From the NCBI GenBank assembly GCA_025093985.1, contig JACAAK010000001.1, forward strand, positions 2,294,001 through 2,358,000: a stretch of DNA of 64,000 bases. Direction: 5' to 3'. Below, piece by piece: positions 21,831-35,771 of this stretch. The notes under the pieces are model-generated. The model did no database searches. It had not been told where the DNA came from and saw nothing but the letters and a program-made list of their open reading frames with translations. The translations under genes and the position numbers were made by a program. The DNA comes from Calvatia gigantea (lineage: Eukaryota; Basidiomycota; Agaricomycetes; Agaricales; Lycoperdaceae). Numbering within the stretch: position 1 is the first letter of the stretch; the number at the start of each line of letters is the position of its first letter.

Positions 21831-24800
21831 TTAGTCTATGTTTTTACCAGCTCTGAGCTGTCGGCTGTAGAGTTTTAATAGTACTTCCATAATCTCCTCC
21901 AACGGGCTCGTTGCATACTCGTGGACATATTGTGGCAACGCATCTTCGAGGTTGAAACCAGCTTTTTTCATGAAGAAAGGATGCATGACATCTGGCGTTG
22001 CCTCGCCCAGTTGTCTCATGGTCAACCGTTCGATAGAACGGTCGTGTGGCTCATAGTTGATGCTCCTACGTTTGGCTATATTGGTTGGAGGGGTGTCTGG
22101 CGTCGGGAATGGTACTGGAGCCGTTGGCTGGAAGGTCGCTGAAGCTGGCTCCACTACCTGCAAAGGAACGGGTGTAGTGGCGGCGCGAGCCTGTGGGGTG
22201 GGTGGAGGTGGGAGTAGAGTCGTACCCGGAGCGAGGGTGGCGGACTTGATCGGTGAATCTATCGAAGTCGGTGGGCCTGCGCTGTTTTTGCGTTTCTCCG
22301 CAATCACAGGTGAACTGACTGTAGAGTTCAGCGATGTTCTCCATTCGGCGGTTGCCCGGACCTGATCCATTTCCCTCGTCATATTTTTCCTAAGTAACGT
22401 AAGCCACGAATAAAGGGCAACGTTCAAAGTGATGTAGATATCGTCGACTTCCTTCAGTCCCTGTCTGATGAAACTGCTGTAGAAGTCATAGCCCAGGTGC
22501 CGGGCATCTTTTCCAATGCGCTCCTCACTGTACATATGCATCTTCATGGACGGTAGACCAACGATTGTCGCCTGTGAGGCACCCTTGACAAACGTCTCAA
22601 GCCAAGACCGACACTCTTCAAGGTCAGGGAGGGGAATAGCCGAAATTTGATGCTGGGTGTACTTTGAGATGATCATCGAGGAGAACGATAGGTGTAAATC
22701 CCTCTGCGCTGGTGTCGACTCGGTTGCGACAAGTCTGTCCAGTTGGGCCTCAACGTCCCGAGCTACAAATTGTGCAATCTCGGGGTCCTCCATACTACGC
22801 GGGAAGACGACCAGTCGCAGATGGGACAACTGTAAGCTCATGAATTGTCGAATGATATAGAACAAGTTGCTGTCGGCTTCTTTAAACTTGGCCTTTGCAG
22901 TTTGAAGCATGGCCTCAGCAACCGCTGAGAGCGGGTTGTCTGGTTTTAGAGAACGGCTACCTCGAAACGCCGCCGACTCTCTGCTCGCGCCTTCTCTCTG
23001 TGCTTCAAGGTTGATTTCAAACTTGTTGGCGTATGACATGAGCTTCGGTATCGCTCTGATGGTGACAGCTGCAACAATCTCGGGGCTGGTGACGACGAAA
23101 GAGAGCCGTAATGGTTTTTCATGATCTTCTGTCATAGGAATCGATGTCCAGTCGTCATAAATCTCGACTTTCAGCGGCTCGGCGCTAGCAAACTATGAGG
23201 CTTAGGTTTCTTCATTAAGCGAGAAACTTACTGGTAGTGAAGCAGCCTCTGTCGGTCCGACTCCAGAGTGGCTACCAAAGGACCACTGGTCAATCTGAGT
23301 TCCAGCAACCGCCCATCCAGTTGCTCAAGTGCTTGGGTATCCGTTCTCCTCATAGTCTCGAAGAGACAGTCGCGAACACGAACACGGCCAGAAAGGTTTC
23401 CATCGGCGACGATCAGAAGCTCCTCCACATATGCTGCCACCTCATTGGAAGTTTCCATGAGTTTCGTCCTCATGACTGCTTGGTTGAGATTTAAGGTGAT
23501 CCTACTGATGGATTGACCAAGGTCTATTTCGAGGTTGATCTGGCGTATGCGGAGAAGCAGAGCCGTGCTGAATGTTTGTTTCATTGGTGGCAAGGCTAGA
23601 AACGAGGTGCTGGGGGTACGCTTCAGGGGGGTTTTAGCCTCAGTTACCGGTTGGTTGTTGAGAAGAGGGAATAGGTCAAGCCAAACGGCTTTAAAGCATA
23701 GTATATCTTGAAACCTTGAGAACCTAATCTTGCCATGAAATTCGGTGTCGAGGGTGATAGATATTAAGTTCATGATGTACCTCGAGTCCAGCTCTATCTT
23801 GGAGAAAGAGACTGAAAACGTAAGATTTCGCGCGTCAAGTTGTAGGCATTCTTCACTGAGAAAACCATGCTTCAGTCGGATAGATAAACCGCCAACCGTT
23901 CCTGTAAATGACACTTGACGTGCACCAGGGGACGCGCTGATAATGAAGCCACCGCTTTCCCAGTGGATGCCAGCAATGACGTTGACATCTGGTCGGCAAG
24001 TAAATTCCAGTTTCGAGCGGTCAATGCGCAAGCTGAAGCTAATCCGCATACTTGATACGGCCTTGATGACATCCTCCTTGTCAGTAGATGTCATACTACT
24101 AGATTGCGACAAAACAGGCGATTGGATCATTCGGGAGCTGACCTTACGCATACGAGCTTCGATGTGGTTGACCAATTCTGTCAGGAACGGAAGGAGGGTG
24201 GGTCTAAGGACATTGCGGCTTGAGTGAACAGTACTCTTGAACATGAGGACTGAAGGTTCTTGGTCACGGCTTTCACCCAGTTTTTGTAAACCAGGCGCGG
24301 CGCGGTATTCAGCCCAGACTGAGACAACGGGGAGGTTAAAAATTTCGGCTCCAATTTCGAGTATTTGCTCATCAGGAAGTTCAGTGAGGTTCGCAGATAA
24401 CGTTCTCCTTCGGTAAAGCTTGGCGGCAGCACTGTTGAACATACGCACTTTGCCACTCAAGAACGTCAGAGAAACGAAGGTGTTTGAAGTAGGACCAGCA
24501 TAATAAAGCCTCCCCAACACAGGCTTTTCAAGTTCTTCCGTGGCGGAGGAAGGAGCACGCGCTATGCTAGCAGACAGTGATTCCAGCCTTTCTCTTCCCT
24601 GTTGATATACGTCGACCAATGAGAAAACATAGTCCGCGATGCTGGAGTCAAGGTCTAGAATGAATCCGCTGACATTGGCATTGATCCACAGCTGGCGAGT
24701 GTCGGCACGAAGTACGGAGCGTAGCTGCGCCTTCATTTCGGGGTACAAGAGACGGTTCCTGGTTTGGTGGTTTGCGCCATTGAAGTCGCCCGACTCTGTT

Positions 24801-27800
24801 TGTCGAAACCTGATAATGGATTAGCAAACCATTCGCCAGGAATGCCTTCTAAAGGACTCACTGAGAGACAAATTGGAAAGATAGGTTCCTTATACTCGCT
24901 TCCCCGGTTTCACCACGGTTGATACCGAACGTTATTGATGATATTGAAAACAAGAAAGCTCTGACAGGCGCGCCCTTGGCCCGGTATTGAGGCAATTGGA
25001 TATCCTGACCTAACGCGATAGGGAAGGCAATTCCGAGATCCCTGATTATTACAGTGATGAGATAGCCTGAGAGCCACGGTATGTGTTCAGCCTGGACGTC
25101 ACGGGAGTTGACCCCGAAAGTTTTCATGATACTTTGCGTCTTTTGTTTGAATGCTGCCAACTCTTGGGCACGCTGTTCCTTTCGTTCTAGAATCTCAGCC
25201 TGGTTATATTTTGTCAGAAAAACAGGTCATAAATCATGTATGACATGGCTCCACGCACTTGTAGATGGTCAATGAAGTCGCCAATCTCTCCAATGGAACT
25301 TGGTTGCATGACAGCGTGAATCTTGGCTATTGCCAGCTCAAGGGTTTGCCCATGGGGGAAACTTTTTTGTTTTCCACCGACAAGTTTTGCATCGATGTTA
25401 ACAAAGACAGAACAGCGACCGCGATTAAAAGATTCTACCATGGATCCAGAGGATCGTGGAGCAAACAAGAGAGCTAGGTCTATCAACCCAATATCCCAAT
25501 TGCCGTCGTTCCGCAGACCGCCTCCAATATCTTGGCATTCCAAGAACATCGTCGAGGAAAAGCCTTCAAGACCTATGCGAAAGCCTTTCATTTTAAAGGA
25601 ATCCGTTGAAGTGGAGCTGGACTTTTGGTTGTTCAGGTTGTCGGGGTTTTGATGATGACCTCAAACGGGTCTCTTGCATAAGTGCGACAAAATCATTAAA
25701 GTCTTGACCGAACTTCTGCTGAACAACAAGCAAAGTGTCCCAGTGGGAGGGTTTGACCTTGAGGTCCAGATAATCGATAATTATGAGGGTTTGCACAAGG
25801 CGTCCATCATAGTTGCCTCCCAGAGACAGAGAGGGAAACGCGAGCTTAACCCGGCTATTTGACACTACATCTTGTGGGTTCTCTTTCGTCGAAATTTCCA
25901 GGACCGTTGATGCGATTTGTAAGCCGAAAGCAAAGTTTAAGGGACCAAAGGGAGTAGGTGATGATTGTGCGTATGTGATCACGTGGTTGATTTGCCAAGA
26001 AAGCCACGTCCCGTGCATGACCTGTAAAGAGATACCCATTTCCACCACTTGCCCATTGACCTGTAATAAAGGCTGCCTTGAGGAGGAGCGAATGGAAGGT
26101 GAAGGGGATTGATGTTTTTCTGAAGGAATACGAAGTTCGGAAAGTGCGGCTCTGAAGGTCGCCTCGATTCCAGGAAGAAAGTCGGCCCGCCATTCCTCCA
26201 CGAAGCGGTATAGTTTCAAGGCGCTCCGAGGAACCCGAAGATGTAGTCCGCCAAGAGAAAAAACCGCTCTTACGTTTCTTCTCAGATTTTGTTCCTGGCG
26301 CATGACGCCATTGACCTTTCCGTTTGTGAAATCGAAAGCGGCAAGAACATCTTGATCTACTCCCAATTTCGACTTGTCCAAAGGCGAACGGGCTTGCAGG
26401 TAGATCTTGTCAAAAAGAAGGTTGGAGTTCAGGGATTCTTCACCTCTCCCCGAGGGTAAGGACAGCGAGGAAACGGATTGCAAAGCGTTTGCGCCGATCT
26501 CAAACGTGAGATTTGCAGCGGCGGCTCGGAACCTCACCGAGTGCAAGACTATGGCGATATCAACGTAGGTTGGTGTTCCACTTTTGTTGGACAGGGATTG
26601 CTTGTCGGGAAGTTTCGGTTTGTTTGGTGCAGATGCCACTTGGGATAGATATATGCGCCGGACTCGTAGGCTCTGTTGAATGAAGTTCACTAAATGGGAA
26701 TAGATTACGAAGTGAACGTCGTCAATGGTAACTTGGACGGATATTCTCTTGATAAGATGTGGCCGTTTGTCACGTAGAGATGTTTGTGACATGCTCGCAG
26801 GATTATTGAAGGTGTGTTGAATAAGATCCAGTGGTTGCATCTGAGTATAGAGCCGAACCCCGACAATGCAAATTTCGTTACCGGGAGGACCTGTAGGCGC
26901 AAGGATGTGTAGGCGAGTCCTTCGAAGCTCAACAGACACAACCGGCATCTTGGTGACGACAGGAATGACGGATGGGTCTCCTGGTCGTTTGATCTTGAGC
27001 AGCTTTTCTAGCAAGGTGGGATCATGTGTGCTATCCAGATCTTGATCCAGATTTACAACTCGGGAGTGCAATATTGATTCAAAGTCTCCAGGACTGACCG
27101 AGTCAGCGTTCCAAGAAGGGGAGATGTGGCTGCGGCCCTCGAGTGGTAGGTTACGCAAACAATTGCGAAGGTGGAAGAGGAACCGGAAGGCTGGATCTGT
27201 GCGCAACATGTGCGGGATGCCCGCTTGTACGAGATAGGACGGTTGGATAGTCGAGAGAGGATCGATGACGGTCAGATTTTCCGATAGTCGCAAAATTTCG
27301 TATGTCAGCTTTTGTATGACTGCCCTCTTGTGCATGTCGATGTCACTTAATGCCTTGAAACCCTCAGACAACTCCTGCTTGAGGGCAATAGCAGCCGCGG
27401 TTAAAAGCTCTGGGGCACGGCAGCCAATGGTTGTTGTGAAATCCACCCAGCACAAGCGGACATTACTCGATTGCCAATCAACCTCCAGACCAGCGATGCG
27501 ACATTCGAAAATTGAGCTTTCGTTTAAAGACCTGGGGGTGCGTCGGTCGGAAAGAGTGTCTAATTGCAGGTATATCGTCCTGGTAGAGAATTTCATTCTG
27601 GGTTCAGATTTTGAGAAAACGCAGTTGAGTTCCATCTTCTCTATAGACAATCCAATTTCTGTTGTGATGTCGAGCTGGGAAGAAATGCGACTCTCTTTGG
27701 GTTGTGGCACGATTTTCGGATGACCTCCTTCGGACATGGAGAGATTCTGAAGGACATGAATTGCGACAGTAGGGCACGAGATCTTGAGGACGCTCCATGT

Positions 27801-30800
27801 TTCTCCTTCCTTTGCAGAGGAAGATATAATGGAGGAGCACTTCGCAATTAAGGTATCAATTTCCAGTTCAGGACACAAATCCTGGTAAAACAAGTAAGCA
27901 CTAGGCAAGACTGGAATTAAGATTTCTTACAATTGAGCACATAGCTTGCTGAATGTGCCCAGAGGCGGGAACCAAGAGCGGCGTCAGTTTGACTTCGAGG
28001 GCACGTTTGAAACGGAGTCGGATTGTGGTCAAGCTCTGTTCCGGATCAACGTTGGCAATGACTGGATTTTGCGACAGCTGCTGAACATTTGTGATGTACT
28101 CTTCAGGTAACTTTGGGTTGAAAAAGCGGCCTCGGTCCTTCGCAAACACAATAAGGGTAAGTCATTAATATATTAATGATACTCACTCGCATCAAAAAGA
28201 AGGAAGGATTTTCCCAAAACCCGGGAATATTTCGGCGAGCAGCAGTGTAATGCCGTGTTAAACGAGCATAGTACACCAGGAGCGAGCCATCCCGACTCGG
28301 TATACGGTCTAATTATGACGTTGATCTGGGGTTCGTGTTTCCAGTGAAGAAGCATACCTTCAAGGTCGGTCCATTCACTATCTGTGGAATCCCCACCTGT
28401 AAGGTCCGCATCATCCGATTCATCCCCGCTCGACATAGGTAGTTCCTCGTCCCGGATGTAAATTGGTGTCGACGTTCGGGTTCTCCTAATTGACTGGCGT
28501 GAGCTTTCTTCATCCTGACCACGAACCGAACATACGCGAGTCTTGCATCCCTATCAGCTTCAGATATCAACTCCTCCCCTTCAGACTCAGAGGCGTTGAC
28601 AGCAGCTGGGGGACGATGTAAGTGCGTAGGTGAGAACATTTTCCGTGGTTGAGGTTCCACAATGCGGACCATCGGCCTTTGAGGGTTAGGGAGCCGTGGC
28701 TGAGGAATATAAACCCCGTTCTTGTGCATACTCCGTTCTGTGATTTGTTGCCGTTAATAAAGCGTGCGAGCACTGAAACTGACTGACTTCTTTGCATTCT
28801 GCCAAGTAATCTTGCCGCACGATCCGTCAACTTGTCCTGCTCACTGACAAAAGCACGTTGTTTCTCTATATGCTCTTTGAATTGCCTTGGAGCGGCATAG
28901 ATGTCAACGTAGATATCCGTGGCAACGTTTGCAGCCTCCAACCAAGCGTTACGCTCCGTAGAGGCATTCAGTAGAACTTTGAGGTTAATATCAGGAACGC
29001 GTAACCCGGTAGATCTTCCATAGTTTAGGCCGCCAACGTCGTTACTGTCTATCTTGATGCCAGATTTACAAGCAATTCCAAGCGCAGCAGAATTAGCCCG
29101 CAGCGTTATTTCCACGGACTGAATGTTAACTTTGTAGAAAGTAACTATGAACGGTGAGCTGCAATAATCTTTAGAACTAGATAGAGATTCTCACTATCCG
29201 GGTCAATGGGCGGCATATATTCAGCGGCAGGGGCATTCGCTAAATCCGCAAAGCCCAAACCAAAGGACTGCCCAACCAGCGCCAAAAGCTGTGCATCCGC
29301 AAGCGACATATCGAGCTTCGATTGACCGACCTTGATTTCCCAGATGCAGAGGTACGTGGACGTTTGTGGCATCGGTCCAAACAAACGGTTCGCGACAATA
29401 TCCATACCTGAAATTGCCTTCTTAGTACCGAAAGAGCCTTGGCAGAAACCCCAACTCACCATCAATCATCATTATTTTCTGACAGCTTTGGGCGCGCTCA
29501 TAGGAAAGTTTCCCGGGGAAGTGATAGTCTATGTGTCCATAGACAGTAGGTGTGTTGTATGTCATTTCTAGGGGAAAATTAACGCCAATAAGGATGGTGC
29601 ACGCTATAAAATGCACACACCGAAGAAATAATCATGCAATCGCAAATGCAGCTGGAGCTCGGAAAAGGTCAAAATGACACAAGGTCCGGTGCTCGACGTC
29701 CCGTCCGAAGTCTGGTTGCTGGTGGCAAGCACACCCGCAGGCAATACGAGCACACCTCCATCAACCGAAGCAGATAAGGTGCATTGGAACATATTGTTCT
29801 GTGATATCATTGATGGATGAGCGCTCGTCCTCGAATCGTAGAAACGTAGCTTCCGAGTACTTACTTTACCTTCACGGTACTTGAGATTGATTGGGTCCCC
29901 CACTGGAATATTCTTCTTTCGCTTGTCGATGTATTCATAAAGTGTAGAGAAGTTCGTAAATGAACCCAGATAATTATCGCGCAAAACCATCCAATAGCGT
30001 ATCGACCAACCCAGCGTGTGGTAGATGATCTCGGACATCTAATGCGTAAGGGTTACTGATAATTTTTTCCAGTAGAACATTGAGTAGATTCACCTTAAAG
30101 TTAAAGATCAAGCGATCCACAAGGTCCTCCCGAGTTTCAGAGTGATAATGGTACGACCCATCTAAGGCGACGTATCCGACCTTTGCCAGGTTGCACCCTT
30201 CCTTAGGCATGTACGCGGCTCGAGTATTCCACCCAGGCAACGAGAAATCGACAGACAGCTTAGGCACCTTAGCACTGAGCTGAACCGTCACTGAATCGGG
30301 CCTAAATTTGTTGGAAGGAATGACGGCGGCCGACTCGAATTTTTCTCCACTCAAAATCACCAATGCTATGATCAAATAATTAGCAGAAACCCCCGGAAAG
30401 GGCGAAATATTCCGTGCCGTTATCCTCGTAAACGAGAGGTTTGTCAATGATGTTCTGATCGTTGGCATAGAGGTGAATCTTGTAGTGATAGAGGCTGAGG
30501 TTCATGGAATAGATAGTTGGGATCCATCGTTGCCAATCACTGGGAGGACCTGAAACCCAATCTTTTCCAAGGTCGCTGAGCATATTTATGTGGTCCCGCA
30601 AGAGGTAAAACACGGGCTGGCGAAATATCACATCAAAGGCCCAAGCTCTTTCATCATTCCATTTCAAGGGTGACGGAAGGTCGCCATGTACCTACCAAGA
30701 GGTTGGTTGATTTGCCAACCCAAGAATGAAAAGGATGAGACTTACACGACACGAGTCTGCAGCTACCAGGCGGATATCATTGAGGCTCGATGTCACGGAG

Positions 30801-32794
30801 ATATCGTCCAGGTGGACTTCAAACACGGCCTCATAACCAGCAGGACCAGCGACCATAGGCATCACATAATTGACAGACTGAACGCTCACCCACCGCTATG
30901 CTAATGGATGCTGGTTCCCTTCGGCGTGATCTCTTTGGCACCTCAACCACACCATCCCATTGCCAGTCCTGTCTCGGCAATTTCATTAAACAGACTAGAA
31001 TGAACAATGAATGCGTAGAAAATTGTACCTTTGAAGCTTCTCTAAATGGAATATGCAACGTTGTCTCATTCCTGAATTCTATGAAGATTTGCAATGCTGT
31101 CCAGATCCGCTTATCTCCAGGTTCAACAGGGCGCGTTTGTTCCGTCGTCTGGTATGTAGGAGGGAAGAAAGCCCTCTGTAGCTCAGCTCTGAGGACAGAA
31201 GGTTACGCTAGGTACCTATAAATCGGTCGAAGCGTACCTTTGTCGGTCGGCCCATGGTCCGTATCGTACGAAGCCACCATCCACAACGAGCTCCAACACC
31301 CAGTCCGGAGAGACATCGCCGTTACCAAACTCGTGGGTTTCTGGATGCGTCTGATCTTCAATAGGCGGCACCTCACCCACAACATCAACCAGATAGGTCA
31401 ACTCTAACATTGGGGTTTCGAGAATCTTCCGTTCAATGGCATACTCGAGAGTCGAGAAGTCCGCGCCCATAGGAGTTTCTTCATCCATAAGTTTTCCTCG
31501 TTTGGAATGTGTTCGCGCAGTAGAAGCCCTAAAGTTCCGCTGTCGTTGCCGATTCAGGCCATACTTGAGAGTAAGTGGGTAGAGATTGAGTTGACGCCAG
31601 ATGCGTCGAAAGAAGCGAAACGAGAGGTACGAGGATGGAGCTCTGAGCGTAGGGTATCTTTTGGACAAAATCAAGGTTCCATCGCGCATCAGGGGTGCAT
31701 AAGACATACTGGTTAACGCGGTCGTGTATCAATTCTCCAAGAGTCGACATTGGATCAATATATTGTTCATTTTCTGCCAGTCGGATCACAGCGTTACGGA
31801 ACTTGAGAGCAAGGACCTGCTTGTACAAGTCGTGCTTCGACCTTGCCTGTACATGATCCTTCAGCACATTTCTGTGGTTAATCACTGTAGGCTTGCCTTA
31901 GTTACACCGAAGGTACCTTGGCAGACGTTGAACTCGGCCACGAGCAGGTTGGGTGTCGAACCATTCCCGCTTATAATGGCACCCCTCGAGACTTGGATAC
32001 CCAACGGCAAGAGTTCTTTGGGATCCAATACTGGTAGTTGTTCCTTGAACCACGCAAACGCAAGCTGAATTGTTGCAGGGACTCGTGATGTACGTTTAGG
32101 AAGAGGACCTCTTGAGGGCATGGAATCTAAACATTCCATTGGTGAGGATATCCTGGGTTTGATGTTATGTCTAACTCACCCCAACGACTGAGCCTCTGTG
32201 AATGTCGGTTCCGGTCCGTCGAGCGAGAGGTATTTCTGTTTAAACTTTCCTCCATCTGCGAAATTATGTTCTCAGATGCTGCAGTGTGATTGTACAAAAA
32301 CCATTCGAATCCTTGTAAGGTTATCTGGATGCGACACAACGAGACCCGAAAGTCGCGTTGGTCTATATCTTGTTGTGAGCCAAATAACATACATAGGTTG
32401 AAGGAGACAAATGTATACACACGTTCTTCCCCTTTGACATACAACTCGTCCTCGGTCATTGGCCTTCTGATCCAGTACCGCCATTGAATTTGGCCCTTGA
32501 CAATCTTTATTGTCTGGTTGCTCGAATGGTAATGGAAATCCTTGAGCAATATCCGTCCAGTCAGGATGGAGAAGTGTATCGAACCTATTTCCGAATCGTC
32601 AGGGAACGGGAAATTGCTTGGACGACAAATGACGAACCAATTTCTACCCAACAGCTTGAGCCTTCCTGGTTCCAATATAAAATTCGAAGTACCAAACCCA
32701 ACAAGAACCCGAGCAAACGATTCCAATAGAAAAAGTAGAGAATGAGAGCGACAATGATGCAGACGCATGATACTAGGAGAAGCCGGTTGAGCAT
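21831..32794 (-). CDS. CSF1: Csf1/BLTP1-type bridge-like lipid transfer protein
   Basis: Csf1 (animal Tweek/KIAA1109/BLTP1) is a very large rod with a hydrophobic groove that moves phospholipids between the ER and partner membranes. It starts at 32794 with a membrane anchor, LLLVSCVCIIVALILYFFYW, then NRLLGFLLGLVLRILYW. After the first intron comes SIHFSILTGRILLKDFHYHS, then SNQTIKIVKGQIQWRYWIRR, the Csf1 N-terminal signature. Later landmarks are LLPLGIQVSRGAIISGNGST, SKHDLYKQVLALKFRNAVIR (about 31840), long beta-rich blocks (25593-27908, 23228-24748) and the C-terminal DVMHPFFMKKAGFNLEDALP-type end before the stop at 21831. More than ten introns; roughly 3,000 residues. The name is firm for the N-terminus; individual internal exon joins were not all checked. 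Confidence 0.87.
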
Positions 32795-33041
32795 GGCGTT
32801 AGGCTACGTCCAGAACACAGAGCTGGGTCGATGTTGCGTATATTCCTTGGCTTGTTGCGTTCTAAAGGGTTATATGGAACGATATGTGATGAAATTCAGC
32901 AGGAGGTCGACATTAGAAACATAACCCAAACAAGCGCAGTCAGAGGCCAAGCCGGGGATGAATTTAATTCACGTGCAGAATCCGTCGACCCTGATTACAC
33001 GATTCGACATTTCCACCGATTCCACCATCACCACCACCACG

Positions 33042-33307
33042 ATGAACTCTAGCAAAATAACTAAAGACCCCAAGAGTCCCCTTCGGAAGTTCGCGTATGC
33101 CACAACAGTCACTTGTTCAACACGGGCATCTGCATATGGCAAATGCATCGCAACAAATTATACGGACGTCAAGAAAGACATATGCCAGGAGGAGTTTGCA
33201 AGGTTTGCTAACTGCCTACGCACTGCTGTGAGTTTTCATCAAGCTCCACGTATTACCAGTTTCTCAAAACCTTGCACCAAACCAACTAGTTGAAACGCAA
33301 ATGGTGA
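33042..33307 (+). CDS. NDUFAF8: NDUFAF8-like complex I assembly factor (CX9C type), 67 aa
   Basis: Two exons, 33042-33227 and 33290-33307, joined in phase 0 over a 62-base intron. Residues about 20-62 hold four cysteines in TCSTRASAYGKCIATNY and KKDICQEEFARFANCLRTA, matching human NDUFAF8 (AYG-C, then a C...EF...C helix). NDUFAF8 is imported by the Mia40 route and stabilises NDUFAF5 for complex I assembly. The preferred acceptor gives a C-terminus of LKRKW; an upstream acceptor would give a different tail of similar length. It is divergent from CSF1 (247 bases) and convergent with the DUF1746 gene (75 bases). The fold call is good; the exact function is inferred from the family. Confidence 0.75.
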
Positions 33308-33382
33308 AGTTCGGTGGGCCGCAGCGTTCATTAGGCTGGCACATCCCGAAAACAAACTAACCGATTCTATGTTAAAAATAAA

Positions 33383-34229
33383 CTACCCCAGACCACCCGG
33401 AATACGTCCAACAGTCTCAGCTTCACCGGTTCCAGCCACACCTCGAGTAACACTACCGTCACTACCACCTGCAGCTCGTTCTCTTCTTGTTCGCATATTG
33501 GCACGCATGATCATACGGAGTCCGGCAGGGATTGGTAGAGAACTTGTGTTTGGTAGAGGAAGGAGGGAATCTGCATGTGTGGACACAATAGGAGCAGGAC
33601 TGCGCAGCCTACTTATGACGGGTGAGAGTTGTAGATCAAGAATACATGGAGTTGGGTTTTTCGTCGAGTCTTTTGTTATGCTGGTTTCTAGGGTATCGGA
33701 ATTAGATGGTGATGGGGGGCAAGAGTCGGATGTCAGTGGCAAGTGGTTCCGTGAAGGCGTTGACAAGGGTGACGCTATCGGGAGAAGGACGTCGAGCGCG
33801 TCTGCTTCGCTACTCGTATAGTACAGCTGCGTTTCATATGAAATGGTCGTGATTAGTAATTGCAAAACCATGATGAACAAATCCAACGAGAGAAGCTGTA
33901 GCCTCGAAGGCACATAGGCTGGGCAATGGCACAATCAGGTAGGAGTGACAGTTTTACGGTTGGCAAGACTCACACATTCCTATGAAATCGATGAGGAGGG
34001 CTCGGCCTTCTGATGCACCATGCAAGGCGTGAATCCAGAGTATGATGGCGTTGCAGATGAGGACGATGCCATAAAAGAACCGGAGGGGGTACGAGTGGTT
34101 AAACTCTCTAGGTCTTGCGCATTGTATTTGGACGAGCATCCGCGAAAGGTAGACGAAGACGGACGGGGACATGAGGAAAGACAATGTGAAGAGTTGTTGC
34201 AAGAAAGAATCAAACTGTAGCTCATTCAA
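33383..34229 (-). CDS. DUF1746 membrane protein, Dsc E3 ligase subunit 4-like
   Basis: In fission yeast the DUF1746 protein Dsc4 is part of the Golgi Dsc ubiquitin ligase that helps cleave the SREBP homologue under low oxygen. Exon 1 encodes FLQQLFTLSFLMSPSVFVYL and RFFYGIVLICNAIILWIHAL, then EGRALLIDFIGM. Splicing at the GTGAGT donor (near 33969) continues as SYVPSRLQLLSLDLFIMVLQ and LLITTISYET, completing three to four hydrophobic helices as in the family. The rest is a Ser/Pro-rich tail with a basic RMIMRANMRTRRERAAGG stretch. The start at 34229 may miss a short upstream exon. The DUF1746 call is good; the Dsc4 role is inferred. Confidence 0.75.
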
Positions 34230-34614
34230 TTACGCTGGTTCCTGGATATCCGAGTTTTTGAACTCACTGAGTAGATGAGGTGCTGTCGCTGAGCATAGTA
34301 GCGAGTGTGCATGTCATGTAACTGGCCAAAGTAGGTACAGCTCGATGTGAACTGTAATGATAAGGGTTGCGGAGTGCAAACAGGACTGTAGGGACTCAAT
34401 GGTGCAGACGGTGCATTGAACAGTGATGGTGAAGCATGTGAGAGGGATGTGTCCCTGACTTGCTTGTTCTTGTGTATTGTGTATCCCATCTTTGGTCAAA
34501 TGCCAGAAAAAAAAAATATATACGATTCCGAAATGCAAAGATGTACGTATAGCTACAGCGTCCCCAACGAATACAACCAAAGAAGAAAAACAAGGCAGCT
34601 ATCTCACGTACTTC
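34230..34614. other. Gap between Dsc4-like and four-TM genes
   Basis: 385 bases between two minus-strand genes. It includes a run of A around 34505-34520 and T-rich stretches. No coding signal was recognised; it should hold the upstream gene's 3' UTR and the promoter of the DUF1746 gene. Confidence 0.4.
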
Positions 34615-35771
34615 CTACGTTTGGTAGCGAGGAAGCTCTTCAATCTCAGACGCGTACGATGTCCTGGGCCCTCCAACAGTTTTAATGTCCAGCCGACGTC
34701 TCGCAGCCTCTGCGTCGTCGACTTCCGTGGAGCCATCGATAGTATTCCCCGCCTCTTCCTCTTGTCTCTTAAGCCTAGCCTTTTCTTCCTCGGAAATTTC
34801 CTCGTGTGTCCACGTCCCACCTCCATAACCAACCTCAATTGGTGGAGAAGGTCTCTCCCGGTCTATGAATGTCTTGAACCTCCGAGGTGCTTGGACTGGT
34901 GCAACAGGTCGGTCGACGGAGGCTTCTCGATAAGGGTCATACTCTGTATCATCGTGGTCGTCATATATCCCAGTAGGCCGCACCAGCGACATTTCATACG
35001 AGCTTGCAAGGCTAGAATACCGAACTTTTGCAGCCTCAAGCCTAAACGCCTCTTCTACCCCCTTCCTCGCGTCACGCTTGTATGATTTCTCGCTCTTGAG
35101 TTGGTTAACATAGCGAGTCACAATTATTGCACCATCTGCCTTCTGTCAGCAAAGCATAGAACAAGCAGGCAGTGGCACCTACAAGCCTCGACCACCAGGA
35201 CCAGAGCTGCCACAGCGATGTATGCCGTCTGTCCAAAAGAGAGTAGCTTCATGCATTGTGACTCCGCACCCCCAGAGTCCCCACACAATAGTTGATTAGC
35301 ATTCTTTGCTACTCCGGAAATCTCAACGAGAAACCATATTGCGATGCCAAGGTTGAGCAGGAAATGTACGTATGTGATGGCCGCGTAGATGCGTATGAAG
35401 CTCAGCTTGCGTACAATTGCACCAACAAGCCTAAGATGTTCACTATTAAGAGTGTTCACAATGCAACCAAAGAGGTATGAAGTTACCCAAATATTGACGC
35501 GGCGAAAAGAAAGGTTTCTACCAGACCACCGATTACTAATGCTGCGAGGATCCCTCGGGTTCGCTCATCTTTGGCTACAAGATGATTCCATGAGCATCAA
35601 CCATGTAACAAAATCTGAATGCTCACATGATACTCCGAACCATAGCGCAATCGAAAGCACAGCAGAAAACATGATCCCCAGAACGGCCATAATGATGACA
35701 CCTACACGAACGGGGACACAACAACAGAATTTGGTCTTCCCCAAGAAGAGCTCTCTGTAGCTGAAAGCCAT
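34615..35771 (-). CDS. Four-transmembrane protein of unknown function with acidic C-tail
   Basis: It begins MAFSYRELFLGKTKFCCCVP with a Cys-rich cytosolic start. Four hydrophobic segments are seen: VRVGVIIMAVLGIMFSAVLS, GILAALVIGGLVETFLFAAS, RIYAAITYVHFLLNLGIAIW and TAYIAVAALVLVVEA. A loop with LLCGDSGGAESQCMKL lies between TM3 and TM4, where tetraspanin-like proteins also carry cysteines. The tail (34615-35121) is charged, with YDDHDDTEYDPYREA and GGGTWTHEEISEEEKARLKR. At least three introns. I do not recognise a named family beyond a general tetraspanin-like layout. The frame stays open upstream to 36416, discussed as a finding. Confidence 0.65.
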
